Notes under the pieces: model-generated
Databases searched by the model: none
Seen by the model: the letters and a program-made list of their open reading frames with translations, nothing else
What the model was told of the DNA's origin: nothing
NCBI RefSeq assembly: GCF_009792235.1
Contig: NZ_CP046973.1
Coordinates: 434,001-498,000, forward strand
From: Microcystis aeruginosa FD4
GTDB lineage: Bacteria; Cyanobacteriota; Cyanobacteriia; Cyanobacteriales; Microcystaceae
Reading direction: 5' to 3'
Length of the DNA stretch: 64,000 bases
Part shown: piece after piece, positions 33,327-41,992 of the stretch
Position numbering within the stretch: position 1 is the stretch's first letter
Layout of the letters: the number at the start of each line of letters is the position of its first letter
Made by a program: the position numbers and the translations under genes

Positions 33327-33947
33327 CTAGAGATATTCGCCCAATTGTCGCTGTAATGCCTCTCGCGCCTGTTGGATGCGCTTGCGAACATTGCTATTAG
33401 AAATAGCCAGCTTTTCGGCAATTTCTGGATAGGACATCTCTTGATAAAAACGTAGGACAAATGGTTCTCGCAGCCTGGATGGGAGAAGCTCAATAGCTTG
33501 GCGGATCTGTTCTTCCATTTCTTCTTGAAGCATCAGAGAATCAGGAGTTTGCCAGCTTAACATTGAAGTTGAATTTTCATTTTCTGAGACAGTTTCAATA
33601 TCTTCCACATTGCTGACTTGGCGCTGGCGTTCTCGATGAATATCTACACAAAGATTGTGAGTCATGCGAGTCAGCCAAGCTTTAGGATTAGTAATTTTCT
33701 CAGCATGAATTGGCATTTTTTCATAAGCTTTGATAATGGCTCGACTCAGGGCTTCTTCTCCATCTTTGCAGTTGCCTCCCATCCAAGTTATACAACGGAA
33801 ATAAAGGTAGTCTTGATGTGGCAACCAAAGAGACCAAAAAGCTTTCTGTTCTCCTCGACTTAGTCTTTTTAACAAATTAGTTTCTTCTCTTACAAATTGA
33901 TTATTTTTCTGATAATTTTTGTTGATTTTATTGAGAGTTGCCAGCAT
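33327..33947 (-). CDS. ECF-like sigma-70 family sigma factor, copy 1
   Basis: A 206-residue sigma factor. Region 2 lies at about 25-95 (RLSRGEQKAFWSLWLPHQDY, then PKAWLTRMTHNLCVDIHRER) and region 4 at about 145-200 (LPSRLREPFVLRFYQEMSYP, EIAEKLAISNSNVRKRIQQA). There is no region 1.1 or 3, so it is group IV (ECF-like). It should direct RNA polymerase to a special promoter set. It has no anti-sigma gene next to it. A copy of the repeat found in front of the RhiA-like cluster genes lies 150 bases upstream. It is near-identical to 36631-37251. Confidence 0.9.
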   Translation of the reverse strand: MLATLNKINKNYQKNNQFVREETNLLKRLSRGEQKAFWSLWLPHQDYLYFRCITWMGGNCKDGEEALSRAIIKAYEKMPIHAEKITNPKAWLTRMTHNLCVDIHRERQRQVSNVEDIETVSENENSTSMLSWQTPDSLMLQEEMEEQIRQAIELLPSRLREPFVLRFYQEMSYPEIAEKLAISNSNVRKRIQQAREALQRQLGEYL

Positions 33948-34096
33948 ATTTCTATTCCCTCCAGGAAAGTGGTAATTAACTTGAGTTCGGGTTAAGCAGA
34001 TTAGCGTTTTCGTTGAAGCTGTCTATCGACCGATGGCTGAAGTTCTTGGCATTCCTAACAGGTATCTATCCACGTTTCTTATCTCATTTTTCGCTC

Positions 34097-34147
34097 TACA
34101 CCCTTAAGACAATCTCAAAAATCCATTTCTGAATTTTTCGAGTTAGC
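34097..34147 (-). repeat. Shared upstream repeat, short copy upstream of the sigma gene
   Basis: TACACCCTTAAGACAATCTC and then TTTCTGAATTTTTCGAGTTA match the first 50 bases of the longer copies at 29651, 31363 and 31924. It is present only before the 33.9 kb sigma gene; the duplicate at 37.3 kb diverges just before it. Confidence 0.65.
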
Positions 34148-34308
34148 CATAATGCTATAAGCAAAACGTCTTGTCTTTGGGGTTAAAAGTGATTGCTTTC
34201 ATCACCTTTGATACCAGAATAAGTTTTATTTTTTCTGATGGCAATCTCTAAAACTAATACTTTTCTAATAGGTTTTTTCGAGCAGAATATTAACTTTTAT
34301 CGGAAATT

Positions 34309-34390
34309 ATATTAGATTTATATTAACTTTCAAGCGTCACTTTATGGTATAATGCCCTAAACCTTTAAGTAGAACAAATGAATTAATCCG
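34309..34390 (+). repeat. 80 bp direct repeat with promoter-like core, copy A
   Basis: It matches 34742-34821 with about ten differences. The shared part contains TTAACTTT, 18-19 bases, then TATAAT, followed by TAGAAC-AATGAATTAATC. It could be a duplicated promoter; a 48-codon frame starts 40 bases further on. Confidence 0.55.
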
Positions 34391-34429
34391 ACAGATTTAA
34401 GAGATTAAACCCGATTTACCTTAACTAGA

Positions 34430-34576
34430 ATGAGTAAAACTCTTTTATATGCTGATTTGTTGCGATTTCAGGGATTTATTGCTGGATTTATTCAAGGAAA
34501 GTCTAAAAAACGCCCGCTTTTCTCAGAAAATCAAGAGATGCGATCGCTTTCAAAGATGAAACCAGATGCTATTTAA
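34430..34576 (+). CDS. Possible 48-residue basic peptide
   Basis: The ATG at 34430 opens a 48-codon frame: MSKTLLYADLLRFQGFIAGF, then a Lys/Arg-rich QGKSKKRPLF stretch. It has no known family. It lies 75 bases downstream of the promoter-like repeat. It may be a real small gene or chance. No other gene is seen in 33948-35012. Confidence 0.3.
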   Translation: MSKTLLYADLLRFQGFIAGFIQGKSKKRPLFSENQEMRSLSKMKPDAI

Positions 34577-34741
34577 TCGTAATCTCCAAAAATATCTTAC
34601 TCTCTCAGATGTAGCATCTTTGAAGTATTACTAAGCATGGATGTTAGATCAGTTAGGCAAAAACTCTACAGATGGTGTTACTACAAAACTTGTACCGCTA
34701 CAGATAGGGTATTTTTTTGAGCGGGTCTAATTTTTCCTGTA

Positions 34742-34821
34742 ATATTAGATTTATATTAACTTTAAAGGGTCACTTTATGGTATAATCACCTAATTTGTGA
34801 GTAGAACTAATGAATTAATCG
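34742..34821 (+). repeat. 80 bp direct repeat with promoter-like core, copy B
   Basis: Second copy of 34309-34390. No evident reading frame follows; instead comes a piece of the shared repeat (TCTAACTTGTAGCGGTTTC, 34852-34870). Confidence 0.55.
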
Positions 34822-35012
34822 GGCGGCTAAAATCCTCAAAACCCCTTTATCCTCTAACTTGTAGCGGTTTCAGGGGATGAAAAGAAAGCTTTAAAAAGCG
34901 ATCGCACTACAAAAGCAGGCGAATCAGGTGATAATTTTGGTCCCATAGAACGAGATTGCGCTGAAGGCAGACGAGGGAGTATCCTAGTGAGCAAGAGTTT
35001 AAGAGCAGAGAA

Positions 35013-35081
35013 ATGTTAGCCAGTTACATCGACAAAGCAATGGAATCTGCCACCTACGAAATCAATGTTACAAAAGGTTAA
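35013..35081 (+). pseudogene. HicB-like N-terminal stub
   Basis: A 22-codon frame, MLASYIDKAMESATYEINVT, matching the usual start of cyanobacterial HicB antitoxins (ML-SYI--AM--ATYEI), then a stop. The rest of the gene and any HicA toxin are absent. Confidence 0.4.
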
Positions 35082-35147
35082 TTTGGTAAGTATGCTTCGT
35101 AAATAATTACCAATCTAAAATCTAAAATTACATCAGGAGGTCAGAAA

Positions 35148-35717
35148 ATGCTGACAGTCATGCGCCGTTACTTTACTTTAGAAGAATATCATCGCCTGGG
35201 GGACTTAGGATTTTTTGGAGAAGAAGAACGGGTGGAATTAATTCGAGGAGAAATTATACAAATGCCTACTAAAAAGCCACCTCACTCAGTTTGTAATACA
35301 CTTTTAGTTCAGCAATTAATTTTACTATTGGGTAAACAAGCGATTGTCCGAGGACAGGAACCAATTATTTTACCTGGGGATAGTGAGCCTCAGCCTGATG
35401 TTGCTATTGTCCGCAATCAAGAGGACAATTATCTATCTTCCCATCCCCATCCTGAAGATATTTTATTGCTTATAGAAGTTGCAGATTCTACCTTGAAGTA
35501 TGACCAAGAAACTAAACTCCGTTTGTATGCTGAAGCTGGTATTTTAGACTATTGGATAGTCAATCTTGTCAATAACCAGCTAGAAACTTACAACCAACCC
35601 TATCAGGAACATGACGGACAGTTTAATTATCGCCTGAAACGAATTTATTTGCCAAATGAATCTGTTAAACTTCCCGGTTTTTCTGAACTGTCACTCGCGC
35701 TGTCTTCTATCCTATAA
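35148..35717 (+). CDS. Uma2 family (DUF820) putative endonuclease
   Basis: A 189-residue Uma2 protein. It has the opening FTLEEYHRLGDLGFF--EERVELIRGEI, the QPDVAIV core with the candidate nuclease Asp near 84, an ILLLIEVADSTLKYDQ-TKL segment with Glu and Lys of the PD-(D/E)XK-like site, and the YAEAGILDYWIVN end. The family is greatly expanded in cyanobacteria, is related in fold to restriction enzymes, and has unknown function. An AGGAGG ribosome site (35140) precedes the start. Single gene, full length. Confidence 0.9.
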   Translation: MLTVMRRYFTLEEYHRLGDLGFFGEEERVELIRGEIIQMPTKKPPHSVCNTLLVQQLILLLGKQAIVRGQEPIILPGDSEPQPDVAIVRNQEDNYLSSHPHPEDILLLIEVADSTLKYDQETKLRLYAEAGILDYWIVNLVNNQLETYNQPYQEHDGQFNYRLKRIYLPNESVKLPGFSELSLALSSIL

Positions 35718-35736
35718 GGGAGAAGCACGGTCTAAT

Positions 35737-35886
35737 CTATATGAGGCAACTTTTTTCGGCAATAATATGGTCAATTTCATGGGGCGCAAAGGTAGCCACA
35801 TCAGGAATCAGACAATATTCACAACACCCCTTGGCTCGTTCATAAACCTGTCTTCGTAGCTCAACAGGAATATAGGTTTTGCTCAT
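35737..35886 (-). pseudogene. Truncated HNH endonuclease
   Basis: From the ATG at 35886, which overlaps the stop of the X2 gene, the frame encodes MSKTYIPVELRRQVYERAKG, CCEYCLIPD, and HEIDHIIAEK, then stops after 49 residues. CxxC followed by EIDHI is the first half of an HNH nuclease; the second metal-binding half is missing. The same gene is cut even earlier next to X1 (32487). So X and HNH form an operon in the ancestor. Confidence 0.75.
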
Positions 35887-36245
35887 GGGGTTTGAGAGTC
35901 CTTAAGCTTCAAAAATGCCCTAGCTTTTGCCATTCTGACAATATGCTCTAAATATTGATAGTGTTGCCATAGCTGTTCCTCGTCGGGAGTCAAATCCCCT
36001 GTAGGATTTTTCTCTAGGAGCATAGATAATTGAGCTTGTAAGGTTTTGGAGGGACGTAAGGCAATAATAGCTTCAGGATTGGGAAGACTTGCCAAAAATT
36101 CCAAAACTTCAGCCATTCCCGAAAACCCTTCTTGAGCAATAGCCTTAAATTCTCGCAACCCTAACCCTAGGATTTGCGGTAGCTTATCTTCAAAGGATTG
36201 AAGCTGGGTGACAACTTCATCAGGTAGCTCGAAGGTAACTTGCAT
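35883..36245 (-). CDS. Hypothetical protein X2 of the duplicated segment
   Basis: A 120-residue near-identical copy of the protein at 32484-32846 (Pro to Ser at residue 17 and Arg to Pro at residue 80). It is helical, with no recognised domain. It is coupled by an ATGA overlap to the truncated HNH gene at 35737-35886 and divergent from the Phd-like gene at 36260. The conserved X-HNH order suggests that X regulates or accompanies the nuclease (inference). Confidence 0.65.
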   Translation of the reverse strand: MQVTFELPDEVVTQLQSFEDKLPQILGLGLREFKAIAQEGFSGMAEVLEFLASLPNPEAIIALRPSKTLQAQLSMLLEKNPTGDLTPDEEQLWQHYQYLEHIVRMAKARAFLKLKDSQTP

Positions 36246-36259
36246 GGGCTTTCTGGCTG

Positions 36260-36559
36260 GTGTTATTTGGGCGTTTAATCCATTCTAGTCCTTCAATTAG
36301 AAAAAGAGGCCATCTGATCAAGCAAATATTGGCTCGTCAACTGTATAAGTACACGAGGGAAAATCAAGAACCCATTGCTTTGACAAATCATGGGGAAACG
36401 ATTGGTTATTATATTCCCGCTCAATCTCAATCTCAGAAAAAAGATTTAGAGTCCTTACGCCAAGCTGTCACTAAACTCAGTAATATGCTGGCTGAAACAG
36501 GACTTACTGAAGATGATATTGCCACGGATTTTCAGGAGTTGAGAAAACAGAGCAATTGA
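36260..36559 (+). CDS. Phd/YefM-like antitoxin protein, copy 2
   Basis: A 99-residue frame, identical to 32861-33160 except for Lys to Thr at residue 79. It has the same Phd-like core and the same unclear start (GTG at 36260). No toxin gene follows; the next gene is the convergent sigma factor. The near-identity of both copies shows the duplication is recent. Confidence 0.6.
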   Translation: MLFGRLIHSSPSIRKRGHLIKQILARQLYKYTRENQEPIALTNHGETIGYYIPAQSQSQKKDLESLRQAVTKLSNMLAETGLTEDDIATDFQELRKQSN

Positions 36560-36630
36560 TGATAAAAAAACGAAAATCACAATGGCAATTGTGGGGCAAC
36601 CACGGGGGGATTGCCCCTACTAAATGTCCA

Positions 36631-37251
36631 CTAGAGATATTCGCCCAATTGTCGCTGTAATGCCTCTCGCGCCTGTTGGATGCGCTTGCGAACATTGCTA
36701 TTAGAAATAGCCAGCTTTTCGGCAATTTCTGGATAGGACATCTCTTGATAAAAACGTAGGACAAATGGTTCTCGCAGCCTGGATGGGAGAAGCTCAATAG
36801 CTTGGCGGATCTGTTCTTCCATTTCTTCTTGAAGCATCAGAGAATCAGGAGTTTGCCAGCTTAACATTGAAGTTGAATTTTCATTTTCTGAGACAGTTTC
36901 AATATCTTCCACATTGCTGACTTGGCGCTGGCGTTCTCGATGAATATCTACACAAAGATTGTGAGTCATGCGAGTCAGCCAAGCTTTAGGATTAGTAATT
37001 TTCTCAGCATGAATTGGCATTTTTTCATAAGCTTTGATAATGGCTCGACTCAGGGCTTCTTCTCCATCTTTGCAGTTGCCTCCCATCCAAGTTATACAAC
37101 GGAAGTAGAGGTAGTCTTGATGTGGCAACCAAAGAGACCAAAAAGCTTTCTGTTCTCCTCGACTTAGTCTTTTTAACAAATTAGTTTCTTCTCTTACAAA
37201 TTGATTATTTTTCTGATAATTTTTGTTGATTTTATTGAGAGTTGCCAGCAT
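36631..37251 (-). CDS. ECF-like sigma-70 family sigma factor, copy 2
   Basis: A 206-residue protein identical in sequence to that at 33327-33947, with only silent differences such as those near 37105. Regions 2 and 4 as described there. Two identical sigma genes raise dosage but should recognise the same promoters. Upstream the duplication continues to about 37393 and then diverges, so this copy lacks the shared repeat found before the first. Confidence 0.9.
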   Translation of the reverse strand: MLATLNKINKNYQKNNQFVREETNLLKRLSRGEQKAFWSLWLPHQDYLYFRCITWMGGNCKDGEEALSRAIIKAYEKMPIHAEKITNPKAWLTRMTHNLCVDIHRERQRQVSNVEDIETVSENENSTSMLSWQTPDSLMLQEEMEEQIRQAIELLPSRLREPFVLRFYQEMSYPEIAEKLAISNSNVRKRIQQAREALQRQLGEYL

Positions 37252-37287
37252 ATTTCTATTCCCTCCAGGAAAGTGGCAATTAACTTG

Positions 37288-37477
37288 AGTTCGGGTTAAG
37301 CAGATTAGCGTTTTCGTTGAAGCTGTCTATCGACCGATGGCTGAAGTTCTTGGCATTCCTAACAGGTATCTACCCACGTTTCTTATCCCACTTTCCGCAC
37401 AGGGTAAGCGCATCTTAACAATCCTTGACAAAATGAACTTTGTCTGGGTTGCCTACCCACGATTCAGACATATTTGA
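37288..37477 (+). pseudogene. Unidentified gene fragment
   Basis: An open stretch without start encodes KQISVFVEAVYRPMAEVLGI, PNRYLPTFLIPLSAQGKRIL and NFVWVAYPRFRHI before a stop at 37475-37477. The first part is also present in the other duplicate (33990-34085). I cannot name the family. The rest of 37480-37950 shows a terminator and no gene. Confidence 0.3.
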
Positions 37478-37547
37478 GGGTCGAGTTCGTAACTATTCTG
37501 ATTGACTGGTATCACTGAACTTTTTTTACATTTGTACTTAAAAAACT

Positions 37548-37572
37548 AAAAACCTTGCTTTGCAAGGTTTTT
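37548..37572. terminator. Bidirectional hairpin terminator
   Basis: AAAAACCTTG and CAAGGTTTTT form a 10 bp stem with a CTTTG loop and T or A runs on both sides. It lies 70 bases after the fragment at 37288-37477. Confidence 0.7.
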
Positions 37573-37952
37573 AGGTATCAGTTTATTTGTTCTGTGTCCA
37601 TGGCAGGTCTTGACTGGAGCCAGCGATCGCTGGATAATGAAAGCATAGGTGGGATTACTCAAAACACTCTCCAGTTAAGCTTCAGAGTCGATTGTAGCCA
37701 GTAATGGCTAGTCGATCAATCGCCAAGACGACCTTGGGGTAAGGTTTCATTACTTTTCTTGGGGGGAAGTCCAAGTATCACTTGAAATGCCCATGCGGAT
37801 CACAAAATTGGCCCATTGTCAATAGCGTTTGAGAGGCGCTCACCCTGATTGTTGGTATTTCTGCAAATGTGAGATGCACCTATCAGTCTGGGGCTAGATC
37901 CAGGCGATAATAACTAGAAAAATGGAAAAACTGATAACTAATAACTGATAGA

Positions 37953-39242
37953 TTAAATCACCGTCCCGTCGGGAATAGTGGCATTTTTGAAAATAACCAC
38001 GATACCGCTGCGAACATAGAAACCTAAATCTTCGCGATTAGCTTCTTCCACACGATCTTTGTTAACAATTAAAACATTGGAACCAATGCGAGCATTTTTG
38101 TCCACAATTGCCCGACGAATAGTGGAACCAGGGCCGATACCCATGGGAACTTTGCCATCTCGGACGAGACTTTCCCGTTCGGGGAAAGACTCATAAAAGT
38201 CCGATCCCATCAGCATTGTATCCTCGATCGAGCAGTCTTTGCCGACTCGACTACGAATACCTAAAATCGAGTGATGAATGCGACATTCTTTGAGAATACA
38301 GCCTTCAGAAATCATCGATTCTGTCACCGTACAATTGAGCATTTTTGTTGGTGGCAGATAGCGAGAACGGGTATAGATGGGGGCTTTTTCGTCGTAGAAA
38401 CTAAAGGCGGGATTTGGTTGTTGGGTCAAGGCGAGATTAGACTCATAAAAGGCTTCAATCGTGCCGATATCTTCCCAGTAACCTTTAAATAAATAAGCCT
38501 GAAGATTGTAGTCTTTAGCGGCCGAGGGAATAATTTCCTTGCCGAAATCGGTCTGTTCTTTATTGGCATCGAGCAGATCGATTAAAACATTCTTTTTAAA
38601 GACATAAATTCCCATGGAAGCGATGTAGGGACTTTGACGGGCTTGGTCAGGACTTAAGCCTAAAATCGTCGTATCTACCCGCATTCTTTCCAATTCTGCC
38701 CCTTTGGGTTTCTCATAAAAATCGACAATTCGCCCCGAATCATTAATTTTCATCACCCCAAAAGCGGAGGCGCGACGTTCATCTATGGGAACCACCGATA
38801 AAGTGATATCGGCGTTGGTTTCTCGATGGCGTTCGATGAACTTGCTGTAGTCCATGCGATAGAGATGATCTCCGGAGAGAATTAGGTATTCATCGATATC
38901 CCAATCCTTCATCGTCCAGATATATTGTCGTACTGCGTCGGCCGTGCCTTGGAACCATTGAGGATTTTCCATGGTTTGTTGAGCGGCCAAAACTTCCACG
39001 AAACCATCACTAAAACCCGTAAAATTATAGGTACGATTGAGGTGACGATTGAGGGAAGCGGAATTAAATTGCGTCAACACATAGATTTTGTCAATCTGGG
39101 AGTTAATACAATTGCTGACGGGAATATCGATTAAGCGGTATTTTCCCGCTAGGGGGACGGCAGGTTTTGCCCGCAGTTTTGTTAACGGATAAAGGCGAGT
39201 TCCGGCCCCGCCACCCAAGATAATAGCTAATACTTTTTTCAC
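37953..39242 (-). CDS. glgC: Glucose-1-phosphate adenylyltransferase (ADP-glucose pyrophosphorylase)
   Basis: A 429-residue enzyme when started at the GTG at 39242 (VKKVLAIILGGGAGTRLYPL), the usual cyanobacterial length; an in-frame reading from 39302 adds 20 unlikely residues. It shows the nucleotide-binding GGGAGTRL---T--RAKPAVP motif, the GTADAVRQY loop, the SGDHLYRMDY catalytic Asp segment and a left-handed beta-helix C-terminus with the GIRSRVGK and VDKNARIG turns. It makes ADP-glucose for glycogen synthesis and is normally activated by 3-phosphoglycerate. Monocistronic. Confidence 0.96.
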   Translation of the reverse strand: MKKVLAIILGGGAGTRLYPLTKLRAKPAVPLAGKYRLIDIPVSNCINSQIDKIYVLTQFNSASLNRHLNRTYNFTGFSDGFVEVLAAQQTMENPQWFQGTADAVRQYIWTMKDWDIDEYLILSGDHLYRMDYSKFIERHRETNADITLSVVPIDERRASAFGVMKINDSGRIVDFYEKPKGAELERMRVDTTILGLSPDQARQSPYIASMGIYVFKKNVLIDLLDANKEQTDFGKEIIPSAAKDYNLQAYLFKGYWEDIGTIEAFYESNLALTQQPNPAFSFYDEKAPIYTRSRYLPPTKMLNCTVTESMISEGCILKECRIHHSILGIRSRVGKDCSIEDTMLMGSDFYESFPERESLVRDGKVPMGIGPGSTIRRAIVDKNARIGSNVLIVNKDRVEEANREDLGFYVRSGIVVIFKNATIPDGTVI

Positions 39243-39391
39243 GCGCGTAACCCTCGCGATTGGCTGTTTCCTTCTCAAAGTAAGTGTAGGATGATAGCGC
39301 ACCTTATTGATAGAGGGGAAACAAAAATCTAGATCTAAAAGTCATTAAGGGGGGATTGATCGGAGTCTTTGCGGATAAATTCGCTAAAATC

Positions 39392-40813
39392 ATGAATTTC
39401 TGGGCTAAATCATTAATATTCACCTTTTTTCTCCCTTTACCGTACCTAATGCCCGCCACGGTGACTGGCGATCGCTGTTCTTGGTTAGCTCAAGGTTCCG
39501 ATGTACAGACTTTCGGTAAACAGGGCCAAAGCGGAAAAGCTGGCAAGGTCGGCAGCCAAGGCAAAAATAGTGACAGTTTAACCCTTTTTCTCGATGGTTC
39601 TCCCCTAAAACTCGATATTTCAGGACAAAAAGGGGTCGATGGTGAAAATGGCAGCAACGGCAGCGATGGCAACTGTAGCGGTCAACCTAGCAATGTAACA
39701 CGAAATCTCCAGGCGGCCGGTGGTGGCAACGGTGGCAATGGGGGTGATGGGGGTGATGGGGGCAATGGGGGCGCTTTAACCCTCTATGCCACTAATTTAG
39801 ATTTTCTCCGACAAGTAACGGTCAATGCGGCCGGAGGCGCTGGCGGTTTTGGGGGTCAGGGAGGCCAAGGAGGTAAAGGTTGTCGCTGTTCCCAACCTTT
39901 TTGGACAATTCAAACCTGCAGCGGTAGGCCAGGTGATGCCAATTATAGCTGTACCACCAGAGAATTTAGCTGTCAGGATGGTCTCGATGGGGCGACGGGT
40001 AATAGTGGTCGTAACGGTCGCGGGGGACGTTTAGGACAGTTAACTTTAATTCAAATCGATCGCCCTTTAACTGCCGATCAACCGAGCGCAACTATTGCCC
40101 TTTCGGAGTTAAAAGAACGGGGTTATATTCTATCTAAAAATACTTGGGAAACTCGCACCGGGGCAATGTCTTTATTTTCCCCCGGTTCCCTGATCGATGA
40201 TCAATATCGGATTTTAGTAGATCGATCGGAACGTTCTTTTATTTTAATTTGGAATGCGCCCCAAGAGTTTAACCGGTTTGCTAATCAGCGTTTTACTTTA
40301 ACCCTTGATGATCAAAAGGAAATGAAGGTAACTGTCCCCAGTGAGCTTTGGATTGAGGGAACCACTCAAAAACGCAATAATGTTACGGAATTTGTCGTTT
40401 ATAATGCTGTTTTTGAACGAGATGTCACCCAATTAGAAGCAAAAGGTATTGCAGGAAATGGTACTAATTTAAGGCTTTTTCTTGAAGATAAAGCTTCCCA
40501 ATCGAATTTAATTGGCACTAAATTTAAAGTACGTTATCGGGTCACTCGTTGGCAAGCAGACGACCTACAAACCAGTCCGAGAACAGATTTTGTCACTCGC
40601 TATGAAGGAGATATGCCTGCTAATTTGGTCCGACAGGACGGCAATCAATTTATTCTAGATATCGGTCAATTACCCTTACCCGTGGAATCTTTGCGATCGG
40701 GTACGGGGATAGAAATTGAGTTACTTGCTACTCGTTCTTTTGCCGGTTATTCCAAAGAACAAAAAATCGTCATCCGCGACACGATTAAAGGAGCAAATAT
40801 CCCACGGAGGTAA
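39392..40813 (+). CDS. Exported protein with collagen-like Gly repeats
   Basis: From the ATG at 39392 the protein has 473 residues; an upstream in-frame TTG is less likely. A signal peptide (about 3-25) is followed by Gly-X-Y segments (GKQGQSGKAGKVGSQGK near 45 and GQKGVDGENGSNGSDGN near 80) and then Gly-rich runs (GGNGGNGGDGGDGGNGG and GGAGGFGGQGGQGGKG). The C-terminal half (about 220-470) is beta-rich with no recognised domain. A set of Cys residues (CRCS, TCSG, SCTT, SCQD) lies near 165-200 between the Gly blocks. It is probably surface exposed or extracellular; its function is unknown. Divergent from glgC. Confidence 0.7.
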   Translation: MNFWAKSLIFTFFLPLPYLMPATVTGDRCSWLAQGSDVQTFGKQGQSGKAGKVGSQGKNSDSLTLFLDGSPLKLDISGQKGVDGENGSNGSDGNCSGQPSNVTRNLQAAGGGNGGNGGDGGDGGNGGALTLYATNLDFLRQVTVNAAGGAGGFGGQGGQGGKGCRCSQPFWTIQTCSGRPGDANYSCTTREFSCQDGLDGATGNSGRNGRGGRLGQLTLIQIDRPLTADQPSATIALSELKERGYILSKNTWETRTGAMSLFSPGSLIDDQYRILVDRSERSFILIWNAPQEFNRFANQRFTLTLDDQKEMKVTVPSELWIEGTTQKRNNVTEFVVYNAVFERDVTQLEAKGIAGNGTNLRLFLEDKASQSNLIGTKFKVRYRVTRWQADDLQTSPRTDFVTRYEGDMPANLVRQDGNQFILDIGQLPLPVESLRSGTGIEIELLATRSFAGYSKEQKIVIRDTIKGANIPRR

Positions 40814-40957
40814 GTTAAAAAAGCTCCCTTCTCCTTTCTCCGGTGCAGTCTTAACGAGTAATTTAGATAGTCAACTTACCAAAAAGCTTTAAAATATCTT
40901 GAGAGGAAGACCGGTTCTTCTCTGGGGAAACCCAGAGAATGTCCCGATCAGCGATCG

Positions 40958-41977
40958 ATGGCTACCCTCAAGGAGAAAATCAAGGGGAAGATGGGCAGTA
41001 TTTTAAGTGTGGCGCCGATGATGGATTATACCGATCGCCATTTTCGCTATTTTTGGCGACAAATTAGCCGTCGTCCCCTTCTCTACACGGAAATGATCAC
41101 GACGATGGCGATTCAACACGGCGATCGCTATAAGTTGCTGGGGTTCTCCCTAGCAGAAAAACCTCTAGCTTTGCAGTTAGGGGGTGATAATCCCTATCTT
41201 TTAGCAGAATGCGCTAAAATAGCCGAAGATATGGGTTATGATGAGGTAAATCTCAATGTGGGTTGTCCTAGTTCTCGGGTAAAAGAGGGCAATTTCGGCG
41301 CTTGTTTGATGGCTAACCCGGAATTAGTCGCGAGGGGTATATCGGCAATGAATCAAGCTGTATCGATTCCCGTGACTGTAAAACAGAGAATTGGCATTGA
41401 TCATCAGGATAGTTACGAAAATATGGCGAATTTTGTCGGTATTGTCGCGGATGCGGGTTGTCAACGTTTTACCATCCATGCGCGCAAAGCTTGGTTACAG
41501 GGATTAAGTCCCAAGGAAAATCGCACCGTCCCCCCCCTACGTTACGATGATGTTTATCGCCTAAAAAATCAGTTTCCCCATTTGTTTATTGAAATTAATG
41601 GCGGTATCATTAATTTAGAACAGGCTAGACAACATTTACAATTCGTAGATGCAGTCATGATCGGTCGGGCAGCCTACGATAATCCCTATTTATTTGCCAC
41701 AGTTGATCGAGATTTTTATGGGGAATCGGTTACTCCTCCTACCCGGGAAGAAGTAATCAAAAAAATGCTTCCCTACATCGATGAATGGGTGAGTAAAGGT
41801 TATAAATTACACCAGATCAGCAAACATCTTTTACAGCTTTTTGCCGGTCAGCCCGGAACTAAGGCATGGAAGCGTTATATTAGTGAAAATAGCCATTTTC
41901 CTGGGGCCGATTCTGGGGTAATCTGGCAAGCTTTACAGCAGGTAAATTCCCTAAATGATCTGGCTAATTCCCATTGA
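40958..41977 (+). CDS. dusA: tRNA-dihydrouridine(20/20a) synthase
   Basis: A 339-residue FMN enzyme of the DusA type. It has the SVAPMMDYTDRHFR start (17-30), the EM-TTMAIQHGDRYKLL segment, the NVGCPSSRVKEGNFGACLM active-site region with Cys103, the VKQRIGID strand, the HARKAW histidine and the NGGI and MIGRAAYDNP flavin-phosphate sites. It reduces uridine to dihydrouridine at positions 20/20a of tRNA with NADPH. An alternative start at 40991 is also possible. DUF362 follows 15 bases later, so they are probably co-transcribed. Confidence 0.95.
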   Translation: MATLKEKIKGKMGSILSVAPMMDYTDRHFRYFWRQISRRPLLYTEMITTMAIQHGDRYKLLGFSLAEKPLALQLGGDNPYLLAECAKIAEDMGYDEVNLNVGCPSSRVKEGNFGACLMANPELVARGISAMNQAVSIPVTVKQRIGIDHQDSYENMANFVGIVADAGCQRFTIHARKAWLQGLSPKENRTVPPLRYDDVYRLKNQFPHLFIEINGGIINLEQARQHLQFVDAVMIGRAAYDNPYLFATVDRDFYGESVTPPTREEVIKKMLPYIDEWVSKGYKLHQISKHLLQLFAGQPGTKAWKRYISENSHFPGADSGVIWQALQQVNSLNDLANSH

Positions 41978-41992
41978 TTTATTTTCTTTTCT

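Noticed and set aside
33218..33493. Frames of about 90 codons antisense to or overlapping the sigma gene
   Set aside because: They lie within the conserved sigma coding region, or join MITE and sigma sequence in a shifted frame.
37578..37910. A tRNA or other structured RNA gene upstream of the glgC 3' end
   Set aside because: I could not fold a cloverleaf or find the conserved GTTCGA T-loop in proper spacing.
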